The notes: generated from the letters alone by a model not told the origin. Shown: positions 7,080 through 17,661, counted from the first letter of the stretch. The stretch is DNA of 45,378 nucleotides from Oscillospiraceae bacterium (GCA_017459865.1 JAFUCD010000005.1:1-45378), one strand, 5' to 3'. Made by a program: numbers and translations.

Positions 7080-9301
7080 GCCTTGCGCCCCTTTTCTTTA
7101 TAAAAGTTCATGAGACAGCCGTCGAGCAGGATCTGCCGCTCGTCGTCGGTCAGCCCGTTCAAGCGCATGACGCGCGTCTCGACGCCGTGTTTGCCGATGA
7201 GCTTGACAGCCAGCTCGTCCGCGCCCGCGGCGAGCTGCGCTCTGACGTTCTCGATCCAGACCCAGTCCCCGGGCTCATAGTCAAAGCCCGCGTCCTCGTC
7301 GGTGGTCAGCGGCAGCATGCCCCAGTTGATGCAGTTGGAGCGATAGCGCTTCGTGGCAAAGGCGTAGCAGATGTTCGCGGCGCCGCCCAGCACACGCTGG
7401 CAGCTCGCGGCCTGCTCGCGGGCAGAGCCGTCGCCGGGACGCCGCGCGAAGATGACCGAGCCGATGTGCGTGTCCCGCAGGACGTCCGCGGACATGCCCA
7501 CGGCGGCGAGCGCTTCCGTGACGCTCGCGTCGGGGGCTTCGGCGAGCGCGCGGATCTCGGCCGTGCGCGGGACGTACTCCGGCACGCGGCGCGAAAGCGC
7601 GAACTGCGCGAGCTTCATGGGGTTGGAGCGGTAAGAGCTCGTCTCGCCCGAGGGGATCAGCTCGTCGGTGGTCGTCACGTCGTCGTGGATCACGGCGGCG
7701 AGCCGCAGCAGGAGATTGTCCTTCAGCGCCGGGATCTCGGGCCACTCGGTGATGTTCGGGCCGAAGCGGAGCTCCGCGTCGGGATCGGCCTTGCCGAAGC
7801 CGAAGTACACGCGCTTTTCATAAACGCCCTTGTCGAACGCCCGCGGGCCCTGCAGGGGCTGGACGTAGTCGACCTCGGTCGCGGGGGTGAGCGCGCCGTG
7901 GTTTCGCGCCGTGGCGGCGATGCTGCGCGCGTCCATCAGGATCACGCCGGCGAGCTGCCCGTCGCCGGGGCGCGAGCCCTCGCGGTTCGGGAAGTTGCGC
8001 GTCGTGTGGCGGATGGAGAGGGCGTTGTTGCCCGGCACGTCGCCCGCGCCGAAGCAGGGGCCGCAGAAGCAGCTTTTCATCAGCGCGCCCGCCTCCATGA
8101 GCTGCTGCGCGACGCCGGAGCGCATCAGCTCCAGATTCACCGGCACGCTCGGCGGGTACACGCTCAGGGAGAAGTAGCCGTTTCCGACGTCGTGCCCCTT
8201 GAGGATGGCGGCGGCCTCGGCGATGTTGTCATACATGCCGCCGGCGCAGCCCGCGATCACGCCCTGGTCGAGCATGAGGCGTCCGTTCACCACCTTGTCG
8301 GTGAGATGCAGACCGGCCTTGCCGCCGAACTGGGCCTGGGCGCGCTTTTCCGTCTCGCGCAGGATGTCGCCGGGGTTTGCCAGCAGCTCCCGGATCGGGT
8401 ACGCCTCCGAGGGATGGAAGGGGAGCGCCGCCATGGGCTCGACCTTGTCAAGCTCGATCTCGATCATCGCGTCGTAGCGCGCGCCGTCGCCGGGCGTGAG
8501 CCGCCGGTATTCGCCTGCGCGTCCGTGCGAGGCGAGATACGCCTCCACCAGATCGTCCGTCTCCCAGATGGAGCTTAGGCACGCGGTCTCGGTCGTCATC
8601 ACGTCGATGCCGATGCGGTAGTCCATCGGCAGGTACTTCACGCCCGGACCAGTGAACTCCAGCACCTTGTTTTTCACGAATCCGTTTTTATAGACCGCGC
8701 CGCACAGCGCGAGCGCCACGTCGTGCGGGCCGACGCCCTGCGCGGGGGTGCCCGTGAGCCAGACGAGCACGATCTCGGGCTCTGCGATGTCGTATGTATT
8801 TTTCAGCAGCTGCCGTACCAGCTCCGGGCCGCCCTCGCCGACGCCCATCGTGCCGAGCGCGCCGTAGCGCGTGTGGCTGTCCGAGCCGAGGATCATCTTC
8901 CCGCAGCCCGCCATCATCTCGCGCGCGTACTGGTGGATGACGGCCTGGTTCGCCGGGACGTAGATGCCGCCGTATTTCTTCGCCGCTGAGAGGCCGAAGA
9001 TGTGGTCGTCCTCGTTGATCGTGCCGCCCACGGCGCAGAGACTGTTGTGGCAGTTCGTGAGCGCGTAGGGGACGGGAAACTCCGTCATGCCGCTCGCCTT
9101 CGCGGTCTGGATGATGCCGACGTAGGTGATGTCGTGCGACACGAGACTGTCGAAGCGGATGCTCAGACGGTTCGGCTCCTTCGCGCTGCTGTGCATGCGC
9201 AGGATGCGGTCCGCGATCGTGGCATAGCGTTTTGCGGTCTCGTCCGCGGGAACGGGGTGCCCGCCGCGCAGCATCACGGGGGAATCGTGCAGGGTGATCA
9301 T
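7076..9301 (-). CDS. acn: Aconitate hydratase (aconitase family)
   Basis: A 741-residue aconitase-family dehydratase that interconverts citrate and isocitrate through a [4Fe-4S] cluster. Candidate cluster cysteines are GCAGG near residue 354 and SCFCGPCFG near 410-418. The substrate region ALSIRHTTRNFPNREGSRPGDG and a C-terminal swivel-domain part are visible. It is a shorter, clostridial hydratase type and not the roughly 900-residue AcnA. The ATG at 9301 is preceded by AGAGAGGAAA on the minus strand. Operon with icd; context with citrate synthase supports the aconitase role over isopropylmalate or homoaconitate chemistry. Confidence 0.9.
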   Translation of the reverse strand: MITLHDSPVMLRGGHPVPADETAKRYATIADRILRMHSSAKEPNRLSIRFDSLVSHDITYVGIIQTAKASGMTEFPVPYALTNCHNSLCAVGGTINEDDHIFGLSAAKKYGGIYVPANQAVIHQYAREMMAGCGKMILGSDSHTRYGALGTMGVGEGGPELVRQLLKNTYDIAEPEIVLVWLTGTPAQGVGPHDVALALCGAVYKNGFVKNKVLEFTGPGVKYLPMDYRIGIDVMTTETACLSSIWETDDLVEAYLASHGRAGEYRRLTPGDGARYDAMIEIELDKVEPMAALPFHPSEAYPIRELLANPGDILRETEKRAQAQFGGKAGLHLTDKVVNGRLMLDQGVIAGCAGGMYDNIAEAAAILKGHDVGNGYFSLSVYPPSVPVNLELMRSGVAQQLMEAGALMKSCFCGPCFGAGDVPGNNALSIRHTTRNFPNREGSRPGDGQLAGVILMDARSIAATARNHGALTPATEVDYVQPLQGPRAFDKGVYEKRVYFGFGKADPDAELRFGPNITEWPEIPALKDNLLLRLAAVIHDDVTTTDELIPSGETSSYRSNPMKLAQFALSRRVPEYVPRTAEIRALAEAPDASVTEALAAVGMSADVLRDTHIGSVIFARRPGDGSAREQAASCQRVLGGAANICYAFATKRYRSNCINWGMLPLTTDEDAGFDYEPGDWVWIENVRAQLAAGADELAVKLIGKHGVETRVMRLNGLTDDERQILLDGCLMNFYKEKGRKA

Positions 9302-9338
9302 GGCATTTCCTCTCTTTAAACATAAGATAACGCATTAG

Positions 9339-9366
9339 AGTATACCATATTTTTTGAAAAGTACAA
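9339..9366 (-). promoter_or_regulatory. Promoter of the acn-icd operon
   Basis: On the minus strand TTGTAC (complement of 9361-9366), 16-bp spacer, TATACT (complement of 9339-9344). It lies back-to-back with the citrate synthase promoter. Confidence 0.6.
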
Positions 9367-9374
9367 CCCCATTC

Positions 9375-9420
9375 TGCAAATTTATTTTTTAATTTATGCA
9401 AAATTCGGTTGCAATTTTGC
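9375..9420. promoter_or_regulatory. Candidate operator region between acn and citrate synthase
   Basis: Several TGCAAAWTT-type half-sites occur here: TGCAAATTT at 9375, TGCAAAATT at 9397, and the reverse AATTTTGC at 9413-9420. GCAAAATT (9398-9405) and AATTTTGC (9413-9420) form a perfect inverted repeat with a 7-bp spacer lying on the -35 box of citrate synthase. A common regulator of the divergent TCA genes is likely. Confidence 0.55.
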
Positions 9421-9437
9421 GTTGGAGCCGCTATAAT
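9409..9437 (+). promoter_or_regulatory. Promoter of citrate synthase
   Basis: TTGCAA at 9409-9414, 17-bp spacer, perfect TATAAT at 9432-9437, about 55 bp before the start codon at 9492. The -35 box is inside the inverted repeat described for 9375-9420. Confidence 0.8.
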
Positions 9438-9491
9438 ACGCATGAAAATGAAATTTCCGATTTAAAAAATTGCAAAAGGAGCAATCCCGCC

Positions 9492-10850
9492 ATGCCAAGA
9501 ATCCACCCGGTCTATGAACAGGACATCCACTCGCTCTATGCCAAGCTCGCCGCGCAGTATGTGATCCCCCAGCGCTGCCTGGACGATCCGAACATCAAGC
9601 ACGGTCTCAGAAACGCCGACGGCACCGGTGTACTCGCGGGCGTGAGCAACATCGGCAGCGTGCAGGGCTACTATCTGGAGGACGGCGTGCGTCAACCGGC
9701 GCCGGGCCGCCTGTATTACCGCGGTATCAGCGTCGAGGATATCATCGAGGCGCACCGCGCCGCCGGGACCTTCGGCTATGAGGAGGTCGCGTATCTGCTG
9801 CTGATCGGCAAGCTCCCGACCGTCCGCCAGCTCGAGGCCTTCACGCATCTGCTGGAGCAGGCGCGTGTGCTGCCCGACCGCTTCAACGAGGACAACATCC
9901 TCCGCTCACCGAGCGCGAACGTCATGAACCAGCTCGGCCGCTGCGTGCTGGATCTCTATTCCTATGACGAGAACCCCGACGACACGTCGCTGGAGAACCT
10001 CACGCGCCAGTCCATCGAGCTCATCGCGCGCGTGCCGATCATCTGCGCCAACGCCTTCCGCGCCAAGCGCTTTTACTTCGACGGCAAGTCCATGCACCTG
10101 CACAACCCAAGCTCGGGACTGAGCCTGTCGGAAAACTTCCTGCGCATGCTCCGCAAGGATAAACAGTACACGCCCGAGGAGGCGCATCTGCTGGATCTGA
10201 TGATGATCCTGCACGCGGAGCACTCGTCGAATAACTCCACCTTCGTCTGCCGCGCGATGTCCTCCTCCGGCACGGACACCTACAGCGCCATCGCCGGGGC
10301 GGTCGGCTCGCTGAAGGGCCCGCTGCACGGCGGCGCGAACGCAAAGGCCATGACGATGTTCACGATGCTCAAGGACGAGATCGGCGAAGATCCCACGGAC
10401 GACGCGCTCTCGCACTATCTCGACCGTCTGCTCGACAAAGACGCGGGCGACCGCTCCGGCAAAATCTACGGCCTCGGCCACGCGGTCTATACGATGTCGG
10501 ACCCCCGCGCCGTCGTGATCAAAAAGTACGCCCGCAGCCTCGCCGCCGACAAGGGCAGGGAGGGTGATCTCGTGCTCATGGACCGCGTCGAACGCATGGG
10601 CGTCGACAAGATCATGGAGCGCCGCAAGCGCCCGATCGCCATGTGCGCGAACGTCGACATGTATTCGGGCCTCATCTACGACATGCTCGGCATCCCGGCG
10701 GACATGTATACGCCGCTGTTCGCCAGCGCGCGCATCGCCGGCTGGTGCGCCCACCGCATGGAGGAGGTCGCCACCGGCATCCGCATCATGCGCCCGGCCT
10801 ACCGCGCCACGCAGATCCGCAGCCCCTATATTCCGGTAGAGGAGCGATAA
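9492..10850 (+). CDS. gltA: Citrate synthase
   Basis: A 452-residue citrate synthase that condenses oxaloacetate and acetyl-CoA. The catalytic regions are visible: LHAEHSSNNSTFVCRAMSSSGTDTYSAIA, GPLHGGANAKA, GLGHAVYTMSDPRA, and a C-terminal SARIAGWCAHRMEE segment. The ATG at 9492 follows AAAGGAG; the open frame extends upstream, but there is no other good ribosome binding site. It faces away from acn-icd, completing the route from acetyl-CoA to 2-oxoglutarate. The protein is of the anaerobe (Clostridia) length class with a longer N-terminus. A 48-bp repeat begins two bases after the stop. Confidence 0.94.
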   Translation: MPRIHPVYEQDIHSLYAKLAAQYVIPQRCLDDPNIKHGLRNADGTGVLAGVSNIGSVQGYYLEDGVRQPAPGRLYYRGISVEDIIEAHRAAGTFGYEEVAYLLLIGKLPTVRQLEAFTHLLEQARVLPDRFNEDNILRSPSANVMNQLGRCVLDLYSYDENPDDTSLENLTRQSIELIARVPIICANAFRAKRFYFDGKSMHLHNPSSGLSLSENFLRMLRKDKQYTPEEAHLLDLMMILHAEHSSNNSTFVCRAMSSSGTDTYSAIAGAVGSLKGPLHGGANAKAMTMFTMLKDEIGEDPTDDALSHYLDRLLDKDAGDRSGKIYGLGHAVYTMSDPRAVVIKKYARSLAADKGREGDLVLMDRVERMGVDKIMERRKRPIAMCANVDMYSGLIYDMLGIPADMYTPLFASARIAGWCAHRMEEVATGIRIMRPAYRATQIRSPYIPVEER

Positions 10851-10851
10851 A

Positions 10852-10899
10852 CGCACCGCACCCTGTAGGGGCGGATACCATCCGCCCGCAATGCCGCAC
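10852..10899. repeat. 48-bp direct repeat, left copy, containing a REP
   Basis: An exact 48-bp copy is at 11409-11456; together they bracket the REP-associated transposase gene. The core REP is at 10865-10888 (GTAGGGGCGGATACCATCCG and four more bases). Confidence 0.85.
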
Positions 10900-10903
10900 T
10901 CCT

Positions 10904-10927
10904 TAGGGGCGGATATCATCCGCCCGC
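10904..10927. repeat. REP palindrome immediately before the RAYT gene
   Basis: TAGGGGCGGATATCATCCGC plus CCGC; a second REP in the same orientation 15 bp after the first, forming a pair upstream of the transposase start. Confidence 0.8.
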
Positions 10928-10928
10928 A

Positions 10929-11408
10929 ATGATCGCTATGAATCTTTATCCGAATCGAAAATCAAACCGACTCGAGGAATATGATTACGCCTCAAACGGC
11001 GCATATTTCATCACGATCTGCACACGGGATCACCGGCACCTGCTGTCCCGCGTCGACGGAACGGAGGATGCGGCGAATGTTTTGCTGTCCGAGTGGGGTC
11101 AAGTCGTAGACGCCGCGATCCGTGAGATTCCGACGCATTATGAGAATGTGACGGTTGATCGGTATGTCGTTATGCCGAATCACGTGCATCTGCTGCTTCG
11201 AATCGGGGAGACGAACGGGCGGATGGTATCCGCCCCTACCGTTGTCGGAAGCCTGAAGCGGTTTGTTTCAAAATCGATCGGAGCGCCGATCTGGCAAAAA
11301 GGTTTTTATGATCATGTCATCCGAGGAGAGGATGATTATCTGCTGACCTGCAGGTATATTGATGAAAATCCGCAGAAATGGCTGCTTGGCAAAGACGAGT
11401 ACGCATAG
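10929..11408 (+). CDS. REP-associated tyrosine transposase (RAYT, Y1 family)
   Basis: This 159-residue protein shows the RAYT/Y1 transposase pattern: GAYFITICTRDH near residues 24-35, the metal-binding HUH motif in MPNHVHLLL near 81-89, and the late YLLTCRYIDENPQKW with the candidate catalytic tyrosine near 136-143. Such enzymes cut and join single-stranded DNA at REP hairpins and are thought to spread REPs. ATG at 10929 overlaps the upstream REP region; a second start, ATG 10938 (MNLYPNRKS), is equally possible and fits the family N-terminus. The gene is flanked by REPs and itself contains a REP (11216-11239). Confidence 0.88.
   Translation: MIAMNLYPNRKSNRLEEYDYASNGAYFITICTRDHRHLLSRVDGTEDAANVLLSEWGQVVDAAIREIPTHYENVTVDRYVVMPNHVHLLLRIGETNGRMVSAPTVVGSLKRFVSKSIGAPIWQKGFYDHVIRGEDDYLLTCRYIDENPQKWLLGKDEYA
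11216..11239. repeat. REP inside the RAYT coding region
   Basis: The 24 bases here are the exact reverse complement of the REP at 10865-10888. Within the reading frame they encode GRMVSAPT. The frame continues normally on both sides. Confidence 0.85.
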
Positions 11409-11456
11409 CGCACCGCACCCTGTAGGGGCGGATACCATCCGCCCGCAATGCCGCAC
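11409..11456. repeat. 48-bp direct repeat, right copy, containing a REP
   Basis: Identical to 10852-10899. It starts immediately after the RAYT stop codon; its REP core is at 11422-11445. Confidence 0.85.
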
Positions 11457-11540
11457 CCTCCATCCGCATATTTCCTCCGGTATCCGGGAAACATCCCCTT
11501 ATACCGGAGAATTTTTTTTAGAAAATAATTACGAAAATGC

Positions 11541-11569
11541 TTGACGAATCTTGTGCAATATGTTAGTAT
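11541..11569 (+). promoter_or_regulatory. Probable promoter of the str (rpsL) operon
   Basis: TTGACG at 11541-11546, 17-bp spacer, TAGTAT at 11564-11569. This leaves a leader of about 155 bases before rpsL. Confidence 0.65.
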
Positions 11570-11621
11570 TCTATTTTGCGTGGGTCTGCGCGCGGTTTCG
11601 CGCCGCGCCTGTGCAAAAAAA

Positions 11622-11658
11622 CACAAAAACCCCTTGATTTTTCAATGGTTTTCTTGTG
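11622..11658 (+). other. Hairpin in the rpsL leader, possible attenuator
   Basis: CACAA-AAACC-CC-TTGA, a TTTT loop, TCAA-T-GGTTT-TC-TTGTG can fold into one long stem, followed by ATTTTTAT. A second GC-rich hairpin (about 11588-11608) precedes it. The position between promoter and first ribosomal gene suggests antitermination or autogenous control, but no known motif was recognised. Confidence 0.45.
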
Positions 11659-11731
11659 ATTTTTATGATTTATCCGCCGCTTTAAAACGGTGAATAAATA
11701 GATTTTATTTTTTGAGGAAAGGAGGAAAACC

Positions 11732-12154
11732 ATGCCGACATTCAACCAGTTGGTGAGAAAGGGCAGAAAAAAGGTGAGCTACAAGTCCACGTCTCCCGCG
11801 CTGCAGAAGGGTCTGAACACCCTGAAGGGCTGCGAGACCGACCTGAGCGCTCCGCAGAAGAGAGGCGTTTGCACCGCCGTTCGTACGTCTACCCCCAAGA
11901 AGCCGAACTCCGCGCTTCGTAAGATCGCCCGTGTGCGTCTGACCAACGGCTATGAGGTGACCGCCTACATTCCCGGCATCGGCCACAACCTGCAGGAGCA
12001 TAGCGTCGTTATGATCCGCGGCGGCCGTGTCAAGGATCTGCCTGGCGTCCGTTACCACATCATTCGCGGCACGCTCGATACCCAGGGCGTTTCCGGCAGA
12101 ATGCAGGCCCGCAGCAAGTACGGTGCGAAGAAGCCCAAGGCTGGCAAGAAGTAA
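11732..12154 (+). CDS. rpsL: 30S ribosomal protein S12
   Basis: The 140-residue protein is S12, part of the decoding centre of the small subunit. [14 protein letters not shown], the KKPNSALRK loop and [13 protein letters not shown] are all present. It is slightly longer than the 123-residue E. coli protein, as in many Firmicutes. ATG 11732 follows AAAGGAGG. First gene of the str operon rpsL-rpsG-fusA-tuf. Confidence 0.98.
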   Translation: MPTFNQLVRKGRKKVSYKSTSPALQKGLNTLKGCETDLSAPQKRGVCTAVRTSTPKKPNSALRKIARVRLTNGYEVTAYIPGIGHNLQEHSVVMIRGGRVKDLPGVRYHIIRGTLDTQGVSGRMQARSKYGAKKPKAGKK

Positions 12155-12158
12155 TTTC

Positions 12159-12246
12159 CCAACAGCAAATTTGCCCTGTTGGTAACGATATACAGGTTCG
12201 TTGCCCGGGGCGCAGCGGAGGCTGAAAGACGCCTTCGAGTACCTGT
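12159..12246 (+). other. Structured rpsL-rpsG intercistronic region
   Basis: The 125-bp gap holds CCAACAG/CTGTTGG (12159-12165 with 12176-12182), then a longer fold closed by ACAGGT (12192-12197) and ACCTGT (12241-12246). In E. coli, S7 binds the rpsL-rpsG intercistronic RNA to repress its own translation; this region could serve the same role, by analogy only. Confidence 0.45.
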
Positions 12247-12279
12247 GAAATCATTCTTATAATGAAGGAGGGAAGATTA

Positions 12280-12750
12280 GTGCCCAGAAGAGGTAACGTT
12301 CCCAAAAGAGAAATTTTGCCTGATCCGATGTATAACAGCGTGCTGGTGACCAAGCTCATCAACAGCATTATGCTCGACGGCAAAAAGGGTGTTGCGCAGA
12401 AGGTCGTTTACGACGCTTTTGACATCATCAAGGAAAAGACCGGTAAGGAGCCGCTCGACGCCTTTACCGAAGCCATGAACAACATCATGCCGAGCCTCGA
12501 GGTCAAGGCCCGCCGTGTCGGCGGCGCGACCTATCAGGTCCCGATGGAAGTTCGTCCCGAACGCCGTCAGACCCTCGGCCTGCGCTGGCTGACGCTGTTT
12601 GCCCGCAAGCGCGGCGAGAAGACCATGAAGGAGCGCCTGGCCGGCGAGATCATGGACGCCTGCAACAATACCGGCGCTGCCGTGAAGAAGCGTGAGGATA
12701 CCCACAAGATGGCCGAGTCCAACAAGGCTTTCGCGCATTTCCGCTGGTAA
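12280..12750 (+). CDS. rpsG: 30S ribosomal protein S7
   Basis: S7 nucleates assembly of the 16S rRNA 3' domain. The start is GTG at 12280, giving the usual [16 protein letters not shown] and 156 residues, and AAGGAGG lies at 12264-12270. The earlier in-frame ATG at 12262 would overlap that ribosome binding site and is rejected. [28 protein letters not shown] and GLRWL segments are present. Followed after 24 bp by fusA. Confidence 0.97.
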   Translation: MPRRGNVPKREILPDPMYNSVLVTKLINSIMLDGKKGVAQKVVYDAFDIIKEKTGKEPLDAFTEAMNNIMPSLEVKARRVGGATYQVPMEVRPERRQTLGLRWLTLFARKRGEKTMKERLAGEIMDACNNTGAAVKKREDTHKMAESNKAFAHFRW

Positions 12751-12774
12751 TCTTCACACTAGGAGCAAACACTT

Positions 12775-14847
<2,073 letters not shown>

Positions 14848-14925
14848 CGTTCAATTTGCGCATCCGCGCTTTTTGTAGGAAGACCGAAAAACATTCAAAC
14901 TATAAAACCATAGGAGGAAATTCTA

Positions 14926-16164
14926 ATGGCAAAGCAGACTTTTAACAGAACCAAGCCTCATGTCAACATCGGTACCATCGGCCACATCGACCATGGTAAG
15001 ACCACCCTGACCGCCGCGATCACCAAGGTCCTGGCTATGGCCGATCCCGAGGCCGCTGCCTTTACCGCTTATGACCAGATCGACAAGGCCCCCGAAGAGA
15101 AGGCCCGCGGCATCACGATCAACACCGCGCACGTCGAGTATCAGACCTATGACCGCACCGGTCTTGACGGTCAGCAGATCCAGGGCCGTCACTATGCCCA
15201 CGTTGACTGCCCGGGCCACGCGGACTATATCAAGAACATGATCACCAGCGCTGCTCAGATGGACGGCGGCATCCTCGTCATCGCTGCTTCCGACGGCCCG
15301 ATGGCTCAGACCCGTGAGCACCTCCTGCTCGCCCGTCAGGTCAACGTTCCCTATATCCTCGTCTTCCTGAACAAGGTCGACCAGGTCGACGACCCCGAGC
15401 TGCTTGAGCTCGTCGAGATGGAAGTCCGTGAGCTGCTCGACACCTACGAGTTCCCCGGCGACGACACCCCGATCATCCCCGGCTCCGCTCTGAACGCTCT
15501 GATCAGCGAGTCCACCGATCCCCATGCTCCCGAGTATGAGTGCATCTGGCGCCTGATGGATGCTGTCGACACCTGGATCAAGACCCCCGACCGCAAGGCT
15601 GACCTGCCCTTCCTGATGCCCATCGAGGACGTCTTCACGATCTCCGGCCGCGGCACCGTCGTCACGGGCCGTGTCGAGCGTGGCACCGTCAAGGTCGGCG
15701 ACAAGGTTGAGATCGTCGGCATCAAGGAGACCCAGAACTCCGTCGTTACCGGCACCGAGATGTTCCACAAGACCCTCGAGTACGCCGAGGCTGGCGACAA
15801 CGTCGGCTGCCTGCTCCGCGGCATCGACAAGAAGTCCGTCGAGCGTGGCCAGGTTCTGGCTGCTCCCAACAGCATCCACCCCTACACCAAGTTCACCGGC
15901 CAGGTCTACGTCCTGAGCAAGGAAGAGGGCGGCCGTCACACCCCGTTCTTCAACAACTATCGTCCCCAGTTCTACTTCCGTACCACGGACGTGACCGGCG
16001 TCATCAACCTCCCCGAGGGCGTCGAGATGTGCATGCCTGGTGATAACGTCGACATGAACGTCGAGCTCATCACCCCCATCGCCATCGAGAATGGTCTGCG
16101 CTTCGCGATCCGCGAGGGCGGCCGTACCGTCGGTTCCGGTGTTGTCATCGGCATCAACGAGTAA
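14926..16164 (+). CDS. tuf: Elongation factor Tu
   Basis: The GTPase that delivers aminoacyl-tRNA to the ribosome. The P-loop reads GHIDHGKT (19-26, with Ile where Val is usual), followed by [20 protein letters not shown] and NKVD. The 412 residues exceed the usual 394-400. The excess lies mainly at residues 73-88, between switch I and DCPGH, where E. coli has five residues (DTPTR) and this protein has sixteen including [10 protein letters not shown] smaller insertion lies near [10 protein letters not shown]. The ribosome binding site TAGGAGG is strong. Codon use is highly biased, as expected. Confidence 0.97.
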   Translation: MAKQTFNRTKPHVNIGTIGHIDHGKTTLTAAITKVLAMADPEAAAFTAYDQIDKAPEEKARGITINTAHVEYQTYDRTGLDGQQIQGRHYAHVDCPGHADYIKNMITSAAQMDGGILVIAASDGPMAQTREHLLLARQVNVPYILVFLNKVDQVDDPELLELVEMEVRELLDTYEFPGDDTPIIPGSALNALISESTDPHAPEYECIWRLMDAVDTWIKTPDRKADLPFLMPIEDVFTISGRGTVVTGRVERGTVKVGDKVEIVGIKETQNSVVTGTEMFHKTLEYAEAGDNVGCLLRGIDKKSVERGQVLAAPNSIHPYTKFTGQVYVLSKEEGGRHTPFFNNYRPQFYFRTTDVTGVINLPEGVEMCMPGDNVDMNVELITPIAIENGLRFAIREGGRTVGSGVVIGINE

Positions 16165-16177
16165 TCTGCATCCCTAT

Positions 16178-16208
16178 GGACGCGCTGTGAAAGCAGCGCG
16201 TCCTTTTT
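16178..16208 (+). terminator. Terminator of the str operon
   Basis: GGACGCGCTG-TGAAAG-CAGCGCGTCC: a perfect stem followed by TTTTT (16204-16208), 14 bp after the tuf stop. Confidence 0.92.
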
Positions 16209-16252
16209 GCTGCATGAAATGGGCGGTTCAGACACTCTGAATGCGCTCGCAG

Positions 16253-16272
16253 GGGCCGTTCATGAACGGCCC
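16253..16272. repeat. REP-like perfect palindrome
   Basis: GGGCCGTTCATGAACGGCCC, sister of the palindrome at 131-150. Confidence 0.7.
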
Positions 16273-16292
16273 GCCACCCGCACTTGACCCTG

Positions 16293-16366
16293 TAGGGGCG
16301 TGTGAAAAGACCCCAAATCTTTGATTTGGTCGAACGTTCCATGCGTTAGCTGATATCATCCGCCCG
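16293..16366. repeat. Long composite REP element, copy B (74 bp)
   Basis: Same length as 1938-2011, with six mismatches. The hairpin CCAAATC-TTT-GATTTGG is conserved, while the bases just after it differ (four of five), suggesting that the stem is under constraint or recently copied. Confidence 0.75.
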
Positions 16367-16398
16367 CCGCACCGCACCAAACTCCCGAGGTGATCCCT

Positions 16399-17661
16399 GT
16401 GAAACGCAAAACACTTTGTACTATTTTGGCTGTTTTTCTGCTCATCGCGCTCCTGTCCGGCTGCGGCGGCGGAAGATCCGACGCCATCCCCACCGTCTTT
16501 GTCCACGGCTATTCCGGCTGGGGCAGCTATGACGTGAGAAATGAGACCTTCCAGTACTTCGGCATGAACACGATGGACCTCGGCGTGTATCTCACGGACG
16601 AGGGCTATCCGGTGTACTTCGCCTCCGTCGGGCCGCATTCGAGCGCGTGGGACCGCGCCTGCGAGCTCTATGCCCAGCTCACCGGCACGCGCACGGACTA
16701 TGGCGCGGCGCACAGCGCGGCGTGCGGGCACGACCGCTACGGCGTGGACTTCACCGGCCGGGCGCTGATCCCGGACTTCGATTGGGACGCGGAACACCCC
16801 GTGAACCTCGTCGGCCACAGCTTCGGCGGCGTCACCGTGCGGCTTCTGCTGGATCTGCTCGTAGACGGCGCGCCCGAGGAGGTCGCCGCTTCCGGCGCGG
16901 ATACCAGCCCGCTCTTCACCGGCTCGCACACCGGCTTTGTGCACGCGCTCGCCATCCTCGCCGCGCCCTCGAACGGCACCACCGCGGTCTATACCGGGGA
17001 TGGGGGAGACGCCTTTGCCGCCGAGACGCGCGGCTATGACCCGCACCTTGAGCAGTTCGGCATCGTCTCAGACGGCTCCATGACTGAGACCGACGCGGCG
17101 GCACAGATGGAGGTTGTCGGCTTTTACGACCACCATGACAGCGCGCTGAACGACATGACGGTCGACCGCGCCTGCGCCATCAATGCGACGCTCGAGCTGC
17201 AGCCGGACGTGTACTACTTCTGTTACTACGGCGTCGCGACCAAGGATGAAAGCGGCGTTCAGGTCCCGGGCCCGACGATGCTCTCCCAGCTGCGCGGTCT
17301 CGCCGCCGCGATGGGCAGCTATACCGGCGTCACGCCCGGCAGCTTCACCGTCGGCTATGGGGACGCGGCGCAGACCGTCTCCGTGCCGCAGCAGACGCTT
17401 GACGCCGAGTGGCAGCCGAACGACGGCATGGTGAACGCCGTCAGCGCATCCTGTCCGTATCATCTCAGTGAGACGGGCGAGCGGATCTATGACGCGCATA
17501 CGGATCTTCTCGCAGGCAGTACCGCACAGCCGGGCGTGTGGAACGTCGCGCCCGCCCTGAGCTGGGACCATCTCGGCATCGTGGGCGCCATGTGGCCGCT
17601 CGACCGCAGTGGATTGGAGGAATTCTACGCCGCGCTCATGGAACGTCTGCAGCAGTCCTGA
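16399..17661 (+). CDS. Secreted lipase-like lipoprotein (staphylococcal/family I.5-like)
   Basis: A 420-residue alpha/beta hydrolase with a lipoprotein signal peptide ending in LLSGC, so probably attached outside the membrane. IPTVFVHGYSGWG gives the oxyanion loop, YGAAHSAACGHDRYGVDF matches the metal-binding region of staphylococcal and Geobacillus lipases, and GHSFGG contains Ser141. Asp342 (NDGMVN) and His391 (WDHLG) complete a plausible triad. GTG 16399 is preferred over GTG 16390 because GAGGTG ends six bases before it and it begins the signal peptide. Substrate likely triacylglycerols or esters; monocistronic. Confidence 0.87.
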   Translation: MKRKTLCTILAVFLLIALLSGCGGGRSDAIPTVFVHGYSGWGSYDVRNETFQYFGMNTMDLGVYLTDEGYPVYFASVGPHSSAWDRACELYAQLTGTRTDYGAAHSAACGHDRYGVDFTGRALIPDFDWDAEHPVNLVGHSFGGVTVRLLLDLLVDGAPEEVAASGADTSPLFTGSHTGFVHALAILAAPSNGTTAVYTGDGGDAFAAETRGYDPHLEQFGIVSDGSMTETDAAAQMEVVGFYDHHDSALNDMTVDRACAINATLELQPDVYYFCYYGVATKDESGVQVPGPTMLSQLRGLAAAMGSYTGVTPGSFTVGYGDAAQTVSVPQQTLDAEWQPNDGMVNAVSASCPYHLSETGERIYDAHTDLLAGSTAQPGVWNVAPALSWDHLGIVGAMWPLDRSGLEEFYAALMERLQQS

